From contig JANSXP010000022.1 of the NCBI GenBank assembly GCA_024742875.1, forward strand, positions 31,094 to 95,093: DNA of 64,000 nucleotides. The letters are read 5' to 3'. The stretch is from Planctomycetaceae bacterium (GTDB taxonomy: Bacteria > Planctomycetota > Planctomycetia > Planctomycetales > Planctomycetaceae). Below the pieces are notes generated by a model, which saw only the letters and a list, made by a program, of their open reading frames with translations, did no database searches and had not been told where the DNA came from. This document shows positions 36,726 to 47,126 of this stretch, one piece after another. The first letter of the stretch is position 1. Each line of letters starts with the position of its first letter. The position numbers and the translations under genes are program-made.

Positions 36726-38040
36726 TCGTCAGCAGTTTCGTAAACAGCGTGAAGCTTCCGGGTCCAGCCGCCATGGCCAGAATCACCATCACGATCAGAT
36801 TGCGGCGATTCCATTCCAGCAGCAGCCCTCCAGTGGTCATCACAAACACACCGGCCAGCAGCCAGAACGGGGCCAGCTCAAATCCAAAGCTCAGGCAAAA
36901 TGCCACCAGCAGCAACAGCGTGAGCAAAGCGGGATTCTGCCGAAGCACAGGCAACGTGGAGTCAGACGGCACACGCGGGTCGATCGGCCCTGTTGCCGGA
37001 CGCACTTTGTGTTCCCACAAACGGCCTCCCAGCAGTCCGCCGGCCAGCAGGATGCTGACCGTCATGATCAGCAGCGGTGTGTCCGGCAGCAGCAGAGGCC
37101 GCGCTCCCACAGTCGACATAGCGATTTGCTGCCGGGAAAGATGTTCCTCCAGTTCACGACCGGTAAAAAACACAGGGTCCATTTTCAGATCGGCCAGTCT
37201 CTGCTGCAGCGCTGGCGTCGCCATGGCATCGCGCAGAACGGAGGTCAGTTTTTCGACCACCTCATCCGGCGTGCCGGGCGGCGCCCACCAGTACTGCATT
37301 GAGTCTCGCACTACGTTCACACCACACTCTCGTGCGGTGGGCACATCGGGAAAGTCGGGGTGTCGCTGCTCGGAAAAGACGGCCAGCGCTTTAACGCCCG
37401 CTGCGCGAAACTGATTGAACTCCGCTATGTTGAAGGCCGTCGCGTCAATGCCATCGCCAATCAAATCAGCAAACCGCTTGGCACCACCCCCCGTAGAGAC
37501 AAAGCGAAAGGCGGCGCCGGGCACCGCTTTTTCCACCCGCAGGGCGTCAAAATAGCTGAGCGCCCCCAGATTGGCACCGAAGCGAACTTTCCCCGGCCGT
37601 TGAACGGCTTCGTCCATCAGATCCGTCAGGTCCAGCCAGCGAGCGTCTTCCCGCACACACAACATGGAAGCTGTGCGCCCAGTGGCCGCCAGGGGACGAA
37701 AGGCTTCCGGGCCGTATTCCACCGTCTTTGCCACAAACGCGGAAATGATGCCATCGTGCAGATTCAAAATGGTGTAACCGTCAGGCGTTTCCTCCAGCAC
37801 ACGACGACTGCCAATGGTGCCACCGCCGCCAGGCACGTTGATGACCACCAGCGGCTGGCCCAGCAGATTCTCGGATTCAATCACGCTTTGCACGACACGC
37901 ACAAACGTGTCGCTGCCCCCTCCCGCCGCAAATGGAACGATCACTTTGACGGGGCGATCAGGAAAGTCGTCCGCCACGACGGTGGACGAAAGGGCCAGCA
38001 GCACCAGCATCAGCAGTCGGCTCAGGACCAATCGCGGCAT
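36712..38040 (-). CDS. Fused TctC-TctB: solute-binding protein joined to small permease subunit
   Basis: 442 residues from ATG 38040, which has GAGAG five bases upstream. Signal peptide 1-22 (ALSSTVVA). TctC-type binding protein at about 25-305: DRPVKVIVPFAAGGGSD, INVPGGGGTIGSRRV, YWWAPPGTPDEVVEKL. After a short linker, four hydrophobic segments (about 315-440: LLIMTVSILLAGGLLGG; LLTLLLLVAFCLSFGFELAPFW; NLIVMVILAMAAGPGSF) match TctB. Separate genes are usual; here binder and small permease are one chain, followed at once by tctA. The substrate is unknown. Confidence 0.85.
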   Translation of the reverse strand: MPRLVLSRLLMLVLLALSSTVVADDFPDRPVKVIVPFAAGGGSDTFVRVVQSVIESENLLGQPLVVINVPGGGGTIGSRRVLEETPDGYTILNLHDGIISAFVAKTVEYGPEAFRPLAATGRTASMLCVREDARWLDLTDLMDEAVQRPGKVRFGANLGALSYFDALRVEKAVPGAAFRFVSTGGGAKRFADLIGDGIDATAFNIAEFNQFRAAGVKALAVFSEQRHPDFPDVPTARECGVNVVRDSMQYWWAPPGTPDEVVEKLTSVLRDAMATPALQQRLADLKMDPVFFTGRELEEHLSRQQIAMSTVGARPLLLPDTPLLIMTVSILLAGGLLGGRLWEHKVRPATGPIDPRVPSDSTLPVLRQNPALLTLLLLVAFCLSFGFELAPFWLLAGVFVMTTGGLLLEWNRRNLIVMVILAMAAGPGSFTLFTKLLTIDLS

Positions 38041-38195
38041 GACGTCTCTCACGGTGAGGCAACAGGGAACCGCCAGTGTAAGGCGGAGACGATCACTTGG
38101 CGAGTCGAACGACCGCCTGCGACACCCCATCTCTCGGCCAGTCCGCTGCGTCGGCCGACATTCGGTGCCGGTTTCGGGAAAGCCGGGCCATCGAA

Positions 38196-38224
38196 TTGCA
38201 GTTGGCGGCGGGCAGTTTTACAGT
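38196..38224 (+). promoter_or_regulatory. Weak candidate promoter for pyrB-pyrC
   Basis: TTGCAG (38196-38201) and TACAGT (38219-38224) separated by 17 bases, 60 bases before the pyrB ATG. It matches 3/6 and 4/6 of the sigma-70-type hexamers, so support is modest. Confidence 0.25.
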
Positions 38225-38283
38225 GCTCGAAATTTTGCGCGGTCCACAGCGCGGCCGCATTCTGTTGACCGGATGGAGACCCT

Positions 38284-39243
38284 ATGACGGCCACCACCGC
38301 AGAACCTGCGATCCCCGCCGACTGGACGCATCGGCATTTACTGGGGCTGGAAGATCTGACCGCTTCGCAGATCACGTCGATTCTGGATCTGGCCGACGAA
38401 TTTAACCAGCGGACTGAACAGGGCCGCCGGAAACTCGACCTGCTGTCGGGCACCGTTGTCGCCAATTTGTTCTTCGAAAACTCCACCCGCACCAAAACCA
38501 GTTTCAACATTGCCGCCCGTCGCCTGGGGGCGGATACCGTGGACTTTTCCGCCAGCGGCAGCAGCCTCTCCAAAGGCGAAACGTTTGTCGACACGGCCCT
38601 CACGATTGAGGCGATGGGCGTGGATCTGGTTGTCTGCCGACATCGTACGCCCGGTGCGCCTCATCTGCTGGCACGGCACCTGGCCGCCGGTGTGCTCAAC
38701 GCCGGCGACGGCACACACGAACACCCCACGCAGGCTCTGCTGGACATCCTCACGATTCGCCAGCGTCTGGGTCGCATTGAAGGGCTGACCGTGGCGCTCG
38801 TTGGCGATATTCGCCATAGCCGAGTGGCGCGGTCCAACATTCACGGCCTTTTGAAACTGGGCGCAAAGGTCATTGTCTGCGGCCCCGCCACACTGGTGCC
38901 CAAAACCATCCGCCAAATGGGCGTGGACATCGCCTACGACCTGGACGAAGTGCTGCCGCAGGTCGACTGCGTCAATCTTCTGCGAGTGCAGTTTGAACGC
39001 CAGCGCGGAGCGTTCTTTCCCTCGATCGCTGAATACGCCCATCTGTTTGGCATGAACAAGCAGCGGATCGCCCGCGCCAAAGGCGACCTGCTGGTGCTCG
39101 CCCCCGGTCCGATCAACCGCGGTGTGGAACTGACTCCCGACGTGGCCGACGGCCCCAACTCCGCCATTCTCACGCAGGTGTCCAACGGCCTGTTGATTCG
39201 TATGGCCTGCCTGTACCTGCTGGCACGGAAAGCTGACAACTAA
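38284..39243 (+). CDS. pyrB: Aspartate carbamoyltransferase catalytic chain
   Basis: 319 residues. Joins carbamoyl phosphate and aspartate, the committed step of pyrimidine synthesis, in the cytosol. Carbamoyl-phosphate motif [12 protein letters not shown] (about 62-73); the Ser-Lys loop [47 protein letters not shown]; and [10 protein letters not shown]. All key residues are present. The stop and the next start share one base (TAATG), coupling it to a dihydroorotase-like gene. No regulatory chain gene is nearby. Confidence 0.96.
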   Translation: MTATTAEPAIPADWTHRHLLGLEDLTASQITSILDLADEFNQRTEQGRRKLDLLSGTVVANLFFENSTRTKTSFNIAARRLGADTVDFSASGSSLSKGETFVDTALTIEAMGVDLVVCRHRTPGAPHLLARHLAAGVLNAGDGTHEHPTQALLDILTIRQRLGRIEGLTVALVGDIRHSRVARSNIHGLLKLGAKVIVCGPATLVPKTIRQMGVDIAYDLDEVLPQVDCVNLLRVQFERQRGAFFPSIAEYAHLFGMNKQRIARAKGDLLVLAPGPINRGVELTPDVADGPNSAILTQVSNGLLIRMACLYLLARKADN

Positions 39244-40538
39244 TGCGCACCCTCATTCGCAACGGCACCGTTCTGGACCCCGCCAACAACGTCGATCGCC
39301 CGGCCGATCTGCTGATCGAAGACGGACGCATTGCGGCACTGCTCTCTTCCGGAGAGTCCGTCGACGACGCGGCGACTATCGATGCCACGGGCCTGTTTGT
39401 CTGTCCCGGCTTTGTGGATCCGCATGTGTGCGTGGGCGAACCCGGGTTTGAAGAAGACGAGACCATTGAAACGGCGACCGCCGCCGCGCTGGCTGGCGGC
39501 TTCACCAGCATCGCCGCCATGCCCACCACCAACCCGGTGGTCGATAACCGCGGCTCGGCGGAGTTTGTCAATCGGCAGGGCGAAAAGGCGGGCAACAGCC
39601 GCGTCTTTCCTCTGGGAGCGGTGACCAAGGGGGGAGCGGGCGAAGAACTGTCGGAAATCGGACAACTCGTGGAAGCCGCCGCCGTGGGCTTTACCGATGG
39701 CAAATCTCCCATCGCCAACGCCGAAGTCATGCGTCGCGCGCTGGAATACACGGGCATGTTCGGCAAGCCCATTCTGCACCATTCCATCGTGCCTGAGCTG
39801 TCAGAAACCGGCGTCATGCACGAGGGCTTTGAGTCCACCCGCCTGGGCCTGCGGGGCATTCCGGCGGCCGCCAACGACATCATGACGGGCCGCGACATCG
39901 CGCTGGCCGAACTGACGGACGGCCGCATCCATCTGATGAGCATCAGTACCGAAGACACGGTCCAGCGTCTGCGAATCGCACATCAGCGGAACATCAATGT
40001 CACCGCTGACGTCACGCCGCATCACCTGCTGCTCACCGACGAGGTCATGGGGTCATTCGACACTCTCTACAAATGCAACCCGCCGCTGCGATCTGACGAA
40101 CATCGGCAAGCCCTCATTGCCGGCCTGCAGGATGGCACCATCACCTGCATCAGTGCCGATCATCAGCCCCTGGCCATTGAGAAAAAAGCGGTCGAGCTGG
40201 ATGTGGCGCCGTTTGGCCTGTGCGGTCTGGAGACCGCGCTGCCGCTGTGCGTCGAGGCGTTGATCCAGCCCGGCCATCTCACCTGGTCGCAGCTCATCCG
40301 CTGTTTGACGGTTGGTCCGGCAGCGCTGCTGGGCATACCGCACGGAACCTTGTCGGTTGGCGCCAAAGCAGATGTCACGCTGGTGGATCCCAACGCCGTC
40401 TGGACCATCGATCCGGCGCACTTCCGCTCCCTGTCCCGCAATACGCCTTTTGCCAAACGTCAGGTCACCGGCAAAGTCGTCTCCACGCTCATCTCGGGCG
40501 AAGTCACGGGCACGACAGATGCCAGAGGAGCGGTTTGA
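39243..40538 (+). CDS. pyrC: Dihydroorotase-like protein, probably non-catalytic (PyrC' type)
   Basis: 431 residues, amidohydrolase fold of class I dihydroorotase. Overall match is clear: CPGFVDPHV, GGFTSIAAMPTTNPV, GAVTKGGAGEELSEIG, TPHHLLLTDEV, CNPPLRSDEHRQAL, GLCGLETALPLC. However, the metal motif HxH reads H61-V-C63; the HVS motif is LMSIS, with Ser233 at the ligand His position; and TDHAPH reads ADHQPL. Loss of these ligands suggests no catalysis. Inactive PyrC' subunits that support ATCase assembly are known in pseudomonads, and the 1-base overlap with pyrB fits that role. A true dihydroorotase would be elsewhere. Confidence 0.85.
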   Translation: MRTLIRNGTVLDPANNVDRPADLLIEDGRIAALLSSGESVDDAATIDATGLFVCPGFVDPHVCVGEPGFEEDETIETATAAALAGGFTSIAAMPTTNPVVDNRGSAEFVNRQGEKAGNSRVFPLGAVTKGGAGEELSEIGQLVEAAAVGFTDGKSPIANAEVMRRALEYTGMFGKPILHHSIVPELSETGVMHEGFESTRLGLRGIPAAANDIMTGRDIALAELTDGRIHLMSISTEDTVQRLRIAHQRNINVTADVTPHHLLLTDEVMGSFDTLYKCNPPLRSDEHRQALIAGLQDGTITCISADHQPLAIEKKAVELDVAPFGLCGLETALPLCVEALIQPGHLTWSQLIRCLTVGPAALLGIPHGTLSVGAKADVTLVDPNAVWTIDPAHFRSLSRNTPFAKRQVTGKVVSTLISGEVTGTTDARGAV

Positions 40539-40580
40539 AGACGAGCCACGTCTGTTAAACCGCAGTTCAAAGCGTCACTA

Positions 40581-42260
40581 TCAAACCCGTTGATCGGCCG
40601 CTTCCGGTGGTGCTGACGAACGTGAATAGCGTCGGCAGGCGCGGGCGAATTTCACGGACGTGCGTTTGAGCGTAATGGTGTGGTCAGAGATCTCATCCAC
40701 GGCCACTCGGGTGGTACCCAGCCAGACCAGCGGGATCACATAGGCGGCGATGCCCGCCAGAATGCACAACACCAGCACAAATGGTTCGTCCTGATTGTAG
40801 TGGTAGCCGGTGTCAATAAAGCCGCCTGCGAGCAGCCCGCCAAACACGCCCAGCAGAATCAGCATCCACCCCAGGCCCGCCCACCAGCCAAGGATATTCC
40901 AGTGGTTGCGATGGCGACGACTGACGGGAATCGTGGCTCGCACTTTGCGACTGAGCATAATGGCGGCCAGAATGCCGATGGGAAAAAACAGCACCATCAG
41001 GACGACGATCGCCCAGCCGGCCGCCGGTGGCGTGTAGCTGAATTCCCGGCTCATCCGTCGCATCGTGGGTTGACCACTGACGATACAAATGTCGGGCAGC
41101 TGATCGTTCTCCACGTCATAGCGGCTCAGCGTAATGTCCGTTTTGCCCAGGTCGTCGTCGTCAACCACTTCCGGACTGCGATCCAGCAGCCCTTTGAAGC
41201 CAGCGGCGACGGCCGCCACGCCGTTTTCAATAATCGTCGACGGGCCGGCCACGTAGTTGGAATCGTAGGCTGGGGCTTCCGTTTCTTTAATGGACGAAAT
41301 GCTACTGATCTGACTGCCCACTTCGGCCGCCGTTTGAAACCGCTTTTCCGGATCACTGGCCAGAGCTCGCATCACCAAAGCGTCCAGGCGATTGTCCACG
41401 CCCGCTCGCTGCGATGGTGGCTCAAACACGCCGGCCGGCACTTCACCGGTCAGCATTTCATACAGCACCACACCCGTCGAATAAATGTCCGCCCGATGGT
41501 CCACCTGCCGCGATTCCGACATCTGCTCCGGCGCCATGTACTGCAGTGTGCCCAACACCTGACGGGTACCCGTCAGCCGCAGTTCGTCGCCATCGCTGAG
41601 CTTGGCCAGACCGAAGTCGGCAATCTTCACCCGCCCCTGGGCATCCAGCAGAATGTTTTCCGGTTTAATGTCGCGATGCACAATGCCCTGACTGTGAGCG
41701 TACTGCAGCGCCTCGCAGATCTGCATCACCAGCGGCAGTGCCTGTGCAGGACGCGTTCTCTCGGTCTGCATCAGCCGGCGGAGGTTGACACCGTCCACAT
41801 ACTCCATCAGAAAGTAGAACAGCTTCGTCGACTTGCCCGTCTCATCGACGTAGTCAACATCGCCAAAGTCATAGACTCCCACGATGCCCGGATGATTGAG
41901 CCTGGCCAGAGTTTTGGCCTCTCGGTTGAACCGCTCCGTAAACGACACATCATCCGTGTTGTCCGGCCGGACAATCTTGAGTGCCACCAGCCGATCCAGC
42001 TTCTTTTGTCGCGCCTTGTAAACGGCCCCCATGCCACCGTAGCCCAGGGTTTCCAGAATCTCAATGTGCGGAAACGAATCCGCCAGCGCGGCCGCGCTCG
42101 GGGGCCGAAAACCGTTGGCCGACTGCATCGTCGGGGCGAACTCCGGATTCTCCGATTCGTCGCCCAGGGCCACGGCCATCATGCAGTTGGCACACAGCCC
42201 GTCGGCCGTCATGGCCGGCTGGTCCGCGTCACAGTGGGGGCAGGGCTTGGCTCTATTCAT
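40581..42260 (-). CDS. Zinc-ribbon Ser/Thr protein kinase, membrane-anchored
   Basis: 559 residues from ATG 42260, with GGGGA upstream; a TTG two codons earlier is in frame. An N-terminal zinc ribbon (CPHC...CANC, about 7-27) precedes a Hanks-type kinase (about 65-330): G-loop LGYGGMGAVYKA, VALKIV, HRDIKPENILL, DFGLAK, and APEQM. After a linker come two or three membrane segments (about 405-520). The upstream gene is an ECF sigma factor, the usual planctomycete pairing. The kinase may control that sigma factor's output by phosphorylation (inferred). Confidence 0.93.
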   Translation of the reverse strand: MNRAKPCPHCDADQPAMTADGLCANCMMAVALGDESENPEFAPTMQSANGFRPPSAAALADSFPHIEILETLGYGGMGAVYKARQKKLDRLVALKIVRPDNTDDVSFTERFNREAKTLARLNHPGIVGVYDFGDVDYVDETGKSTKLFYFLMEYVDGVNLRRLMQTERTRPAQALPLVMQICEALQYAHSQGIVHRDIKPENILLDAQGRVKIADFGLAKLSDGDELRLTGTRQVLGTLQYMAPEQMSESRQVDHRADIYSTGVVLYEMLTGEVPAGVFEPPSQRAGVDNRLDALVMRALASDPEKRFQTAAEVGSQISSISSIKETEAPAYDSNYVAGPSTIIENGVAAVAAGFKGLLDRSPEVVDDDDLGKTDITLSRYDVENDQLPDICIVSGQPTMRRMSREFSYTPPAAGWAIVVLMVLFFPIGILAAIMLSRKVRATIPVSRRHRNHWNILGWWAGLGWMLILLGVFGGLLAGGFIDTGYHYNQDEPFVLVLCILAGIAAYVIPLVWLGTTRVAVDEISDHTITLKRTSVKFARACRRYSRSSAPPEAADQRV

Positions 42261-42339
42261 CGTCAATATCCCGGGGAATCCGCTAAATGGCCTGTCTAAC
42301 AGGCTCTACAGATTTTCCCCCGCAAGGTTACCGACGTTT

Positions 42340-43074
42340 TCAGCTTTTTTTGGAAAGCGCCTCGAAAAGCCTGCGAATTTCCTGCTCAACGTCTGCCGAA
42401 TCATCGACCGTGTGCGCAATTTCGGCTCGGATCAGCTCGCGATAGCGGCTCTTCATGCGGTGTGCCTCCACCTTCACGGCCGTTTCCGACAGTTGCAGTC
42501 GGCTGGCGATGTCCGAGTAACTTTCGCCCCGCTGCCCGGCCAGCCCGCTTTTGAGCGCATCAAACAGCGGCCCCCGGTCGCGATCATCGTAACTGCGACG
42601 CAGTTCCTGCATGGCCGTATCAATCAGTGCGACGGCCCATTGCTGCTCAAACAGATCGTCGGCGGTGAACTTCTCCGCCGGCACATCGTTGTAACGGCTG
42701 TCCGCCGACGCAAAATCCAGCGACAGCGTCTGCCGATGGCCGCCGCGTTTCGCCGCCTGATCCCGCTGCCGCTCATTGGCCAGAAAATTCTTGCACACCG
42801 TGAGCAGCCACGCTCGAAACCGACCCCGATCCGGTGTGGCAGTCGCCAGCGCCTGATTGGAGAGCAACTGGGCAAAAAACGCCTGCGTCAGGTCCTGCGC
42901 ATCGCTCTCCTGCTGCGTCCGGTGCCGAATATAAGCGTAGATCGGGAACCAGTACGCCTGACACAGTGTCTCCAGGGCACGCTCGGAGTCCTCTGCGCTG
43001 ACCAGACCGTCCGCCGCGCCCTGACCGGCGGCCATCACGACGCTCCAGCGAGTTGTCCGAAATGCGTCCGTCAC
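42340..43074 (-). CDS. ECF-family RNA polymerase sigma factor
   Basis: 244 residues from a GTG with GGAGG ten bases upstream. Region 2 lies at about 25-105 (LCQAYWFPIYAYIRHR.... DAQDLTQAFFAQLL; FRAWLLTVCKNFLANERQR). Region 4 is at about 175-225 (YSDIASRLQLSETAVKVEAHRMKSRYRELI). It resembles the planctomycete ECF groups linked to Ser/Thr kinases. The kinase gene follows on the same strand after about 80 bp, so the two probably form an operon. Confidence 0.92.
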   Translation of the reverse strand: MTDAFRTTRWSVVMAAGQGAADGLVSAEDSERALETLCQAYWFPIYAYIRHRTQQESDAQDLTQAFFAQLLSNQALATATPDRGRFRAWLLTVCKNFLANERQRDQAAKRGGHRQTLSLDFASADSRYNDVPAEKFTADDLFEQQWAVALIDTAMQELRRSYDDRDRGPLFDALKSGLAGQRGESYSDIASRLQLSETAVKVEAHRMKSRYRELIRAEIAHTVDDSADVEQEIRRLFEALSKKS

Positions 43075-43360
43075 AAATATCGTTCCTCCAGCACAGATGC
43101 GAAGCGGGCATCTTACGGACTTCTCCGATCCGTCTCCAGAGGTCGGGAATCACAGAGTCCCAAGCGCGGGCAGGATTGTCCGAATTGTTCGGCTCCGTTA
43201 TGTTTACCGCTGATCGTTTGTAATTCCACGGCCGCCCGCCGCGTCTGATCAGCAGACCTTCCGGTGGCCGTTTTCACGGCACCCCCTGCTGGCTGCCATT
43301 CGCCCGCCAGCCGCCGTTCTTCCCCTTCAAGCCTCATAAAGACATCACGGACGTCAAATC

Positions 43361-44410
43361 ATGACTGAACGAATTACGATCATCGGTTCCGGACCTGCCG
43401 GCTGGACGGCCGCCATCTACGCCGCCCGTGCCAACCTCGAACCCCTCATGTACGAAGGCGCCTTTACAGAGGACAACCGGCTCAAAGGCACCCTCCCTCT
43501 GGGACAGCTGGCACTCACCACCGAAGTCGAAAACTATCCCGGCTTCCCCTCAGGCAACCTCGCCGCCTACATGGATGACGCCATCGACGAGAGCAAACGC
43601 AAATACATGGCCCCCCATGCCGGTGAAGGCGTGTCTGGCCCCGAGCTGATGGAACTGATGCGTCAGCAGGCCACCAACTTTGGCACCCGCATCAAGACTG
43701 ACGACATCGTCGAAGTCGACTTCTCCTCGCGCCCCTTCAAACTCAAAAGTCTGGCCGGCGACGAGTTTGAAAGCCACGCGGTGATCATTGCCACCGGCGC
43801 CCGCGCCAACTATCTCGGCCTGGAATCTGAATCCCGTTTCAAGAACGCAGGTGTCTCTGCCTGTGCCGTCTGCGACGGCGCCATGCCTCGCTACCGCGAT
43901 AAACCACTGGTCGTCATTGGCGGCGGTGACAGCGCCATGGAAGAAGCCAACTTCCTCACCAAATACGCCTCCAGGGTCTACATCGTCCATCGTCGCGACT
44001 CTTTCCGGGCCAGCAAAATCATGGCCGATCGTGCCCTGGCCAATCCCAAAATCGACGTCAAATGGAACTCCGTCATCGAAGAAGTCCTCGGTGACGACGA
44101 AAACGGCGTCACCGGTGTTCGCATCAAAAATACGGAAACCGACTCCACCGAAGACCTCGAGGTCACCGGCTACTTCGCCGCCATCGGCCACACGCCCAAC
44201 ACCGACTTCCTCGGCGGACAGCTGGAAACCAACGACAAGGGCTACCTCATCTGGCCCGTCTCCCACCGCACCAACACCAGCGTCGAAGGTGTCTTCGCCG
44301 CCGGTGACGTGGCCGACGATCACTACCGTCAGGCGGTCACCGCCGCCGGCTCCGGTTGCGCCGCCGCCCTCGACGCCGAAAAATGGCTCGTCGCCCAGGG
44401 CCTCGACTAG
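43361..44410 (+). CDS. trxB: Thioredoxin-disulfide reductase
   Basis: 349 residues. NADPH-dependent FAD enzyme that reduces thioredoxin. FAD motif [18 protein letters not shown] (7-24); redox-active CAVC at 168-171 in ACAVCDG; NADPH motif [24 protein letters not shown]; and C-terminal [23 protein letters not shown]. There is a short insertion near 75-90 ([14 protein letters not shown]). The TAG stop abuts repeat copy C. Confidence 0.96.
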   Translation: MTERITIIGSGPAGWTAAIYAARANLEPLMYEGAFTEDNRLKGTLPLGQLALTTEVENYPGFPSGNLAAYMDDAIDESKRKYMAPHAGEGVSGPELMELMRQQATNFGTRIKTDDIVEVDFSSRPFKLKSLAGDEFESHAVIIATGARANYLGLESESRFKNAGVSACAVCDGAMPRYRDKPLVVIGGGDSAMEEANFLTKYASRVYIVHRRDSFRASKIMADRALANPKIDVKWNSVIEEVLGDDENGVTGVRIKNTETDSTEDLEVTGYFAAIGHTPNTDFLGGQLETNDKGYLIWPVSHRTNTSVEGVFAAGDVADDHYRQAVTAAGSGCAAALDAEKWLVAQGLD

Positions 44411-44540
44411 CCGGGACGCCCCGGCGGGCGGTGGCGTGGGCCGCTGCTGCGCAGCTGGGGTCGATTCGTTGTGGGAAGTCTTTGCGCTGAGGTTTGCGCG
44501 GAATCGCTCTCGATGTTCGCTTCGACAACGGGGGTGGCAC
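44411..44540 (+). repeat. Stop-codon-abutting GC-rich repeat, copy C
   Basis: Starts right after trxB TAG with CCGGGACGCCCCGG and CGGGCGGTGGCGTGG, nearly identical to copy D after purH. The downstream part is more diverged but retains TTTGCGC...GAATCGCTCTC and a GACAACGGGGGTGGCAC tail. Confidence 0.8.
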
Positions 44541-44987
44541 CTCGTTTTTCGGCATCGCCCAAGGTGGGAGGATGCCCGGTACGAGTTGGTGTCGGCTGGA
44601 CTGAGCGGTGCGAACACCGGCGTGCCGCATCAGCGCGACAAGATACCGGCGCCACAGGCTACCAGCCCAACAGTCCGCACTGGACAACGCCTCGGTGCCA
44701 GTCCACACCGCAGAGACTCCTGACAGAGCTCACTGGTGCGCTAAGGAATCCACCGAGGCAACGCAGACCGTCACGATCGCTCAGGGCACCGTCCGACGGT
44801 TCTCTGCCTTCCCAAACTCTGTCATGCCGAACGCGAGCACAGGAATGTCCGAGACCGGCATTCCCACTGCTTGAAGTCGGCAATTTTCAGCACTAAAGTC
44901 GCCGTTCTGTGACCGACAAACGGTCCTTTCACTTCGTGTTCCGACGTAAACCGTCGGAAGACCGCCTCAGGAACGAATCAGGCTCGG
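44541..44987. other. Intergenic region before purH, no gene seen
   Basis: About 450 bp. Short frames on both strands have biased composition and no domain. It should contain the purH promoter; no clear hexamers or purine-repressor palindrome were found. Confidence 0.4.
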
Positions 44988-46562
<1,575 letters not shown>

Positions 46563-46672
46563 GCCGGGACGCCCCGGCGGGCGGTGGCGTGAGGAAGTCG
46601 ATGAAAATGGTCTGTCTCTGCGCCGGCTCGCTCTCTCGGTTCGCTGCGACAACCGCGGTGGCACAGTGCCCG
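46563..46672 (+). repeat. Stop-codon-abutting GC-rich repeat, copy D
   Basis: Begins directly after purH TAG with GCCGGGACGCCCCGGCGG and GCGGTGGCGTG. The mini-frame ATGAAAATGG encodes MKMVCLCAGSLSRFAATTAV, then GGTGGCAC. Same order of blocks as copies A, B and C. Confidence 0.82.
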
Positions 46673-47126
46673 GTTAGCGCGCACGACACTGAGCAGGCAG
46701 GATGGGAGTGGCGGCCCCGGCCACGCCCAGGGCTCTGCCCGCCTGAAGAACCAGCGCCGTGGCCACTTCATGCCCGGGGGAGCGCGAGACTGCCTGATCA
46801 CACCATGTGTCCAGTCGGCTCCTCACAAGATCATTGATGGACCCTGATCAACCTCCACTGGCAGCACCATCACGCGCACCGCCCTGTCATACTGCATGTG
46901 CTGTCGCCTGTGCTTTCGGCCACAACGGGTGGACGTTCCCTGACCCTCCGAGCTGTGGGCCACCTCGTACGCACGTGCTCCCGGTCCACTGGACGACATT
47001 CCGCTCTTCACCGGAAAGACCTCTGCGCTAACATGCACGACCGCACGTCATCGCTTTGCCTGGCCCGCGGAGCGTCCGGCAGAGCTTCCAACGTCTGGCA
47101 CCTGGCACCTGTGAGGGAGACGCAGT
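46673..47126. other. Intergenic region, no gene seen
   Basis: About 450 bp after repeat copy D. No domain-bearing frame. The last bases supply a GGGAG ribosome-binding site for the DUF2325 gene. Confidence 0.4.

Noticed and set aside
40680..42299. 539-residue plus-strand frame
   Set aside because: Antisense to the Ser/Thr kinase with intact catalytic motifs. Composition is His/Gln/Arg-rich as expected of a shadow.
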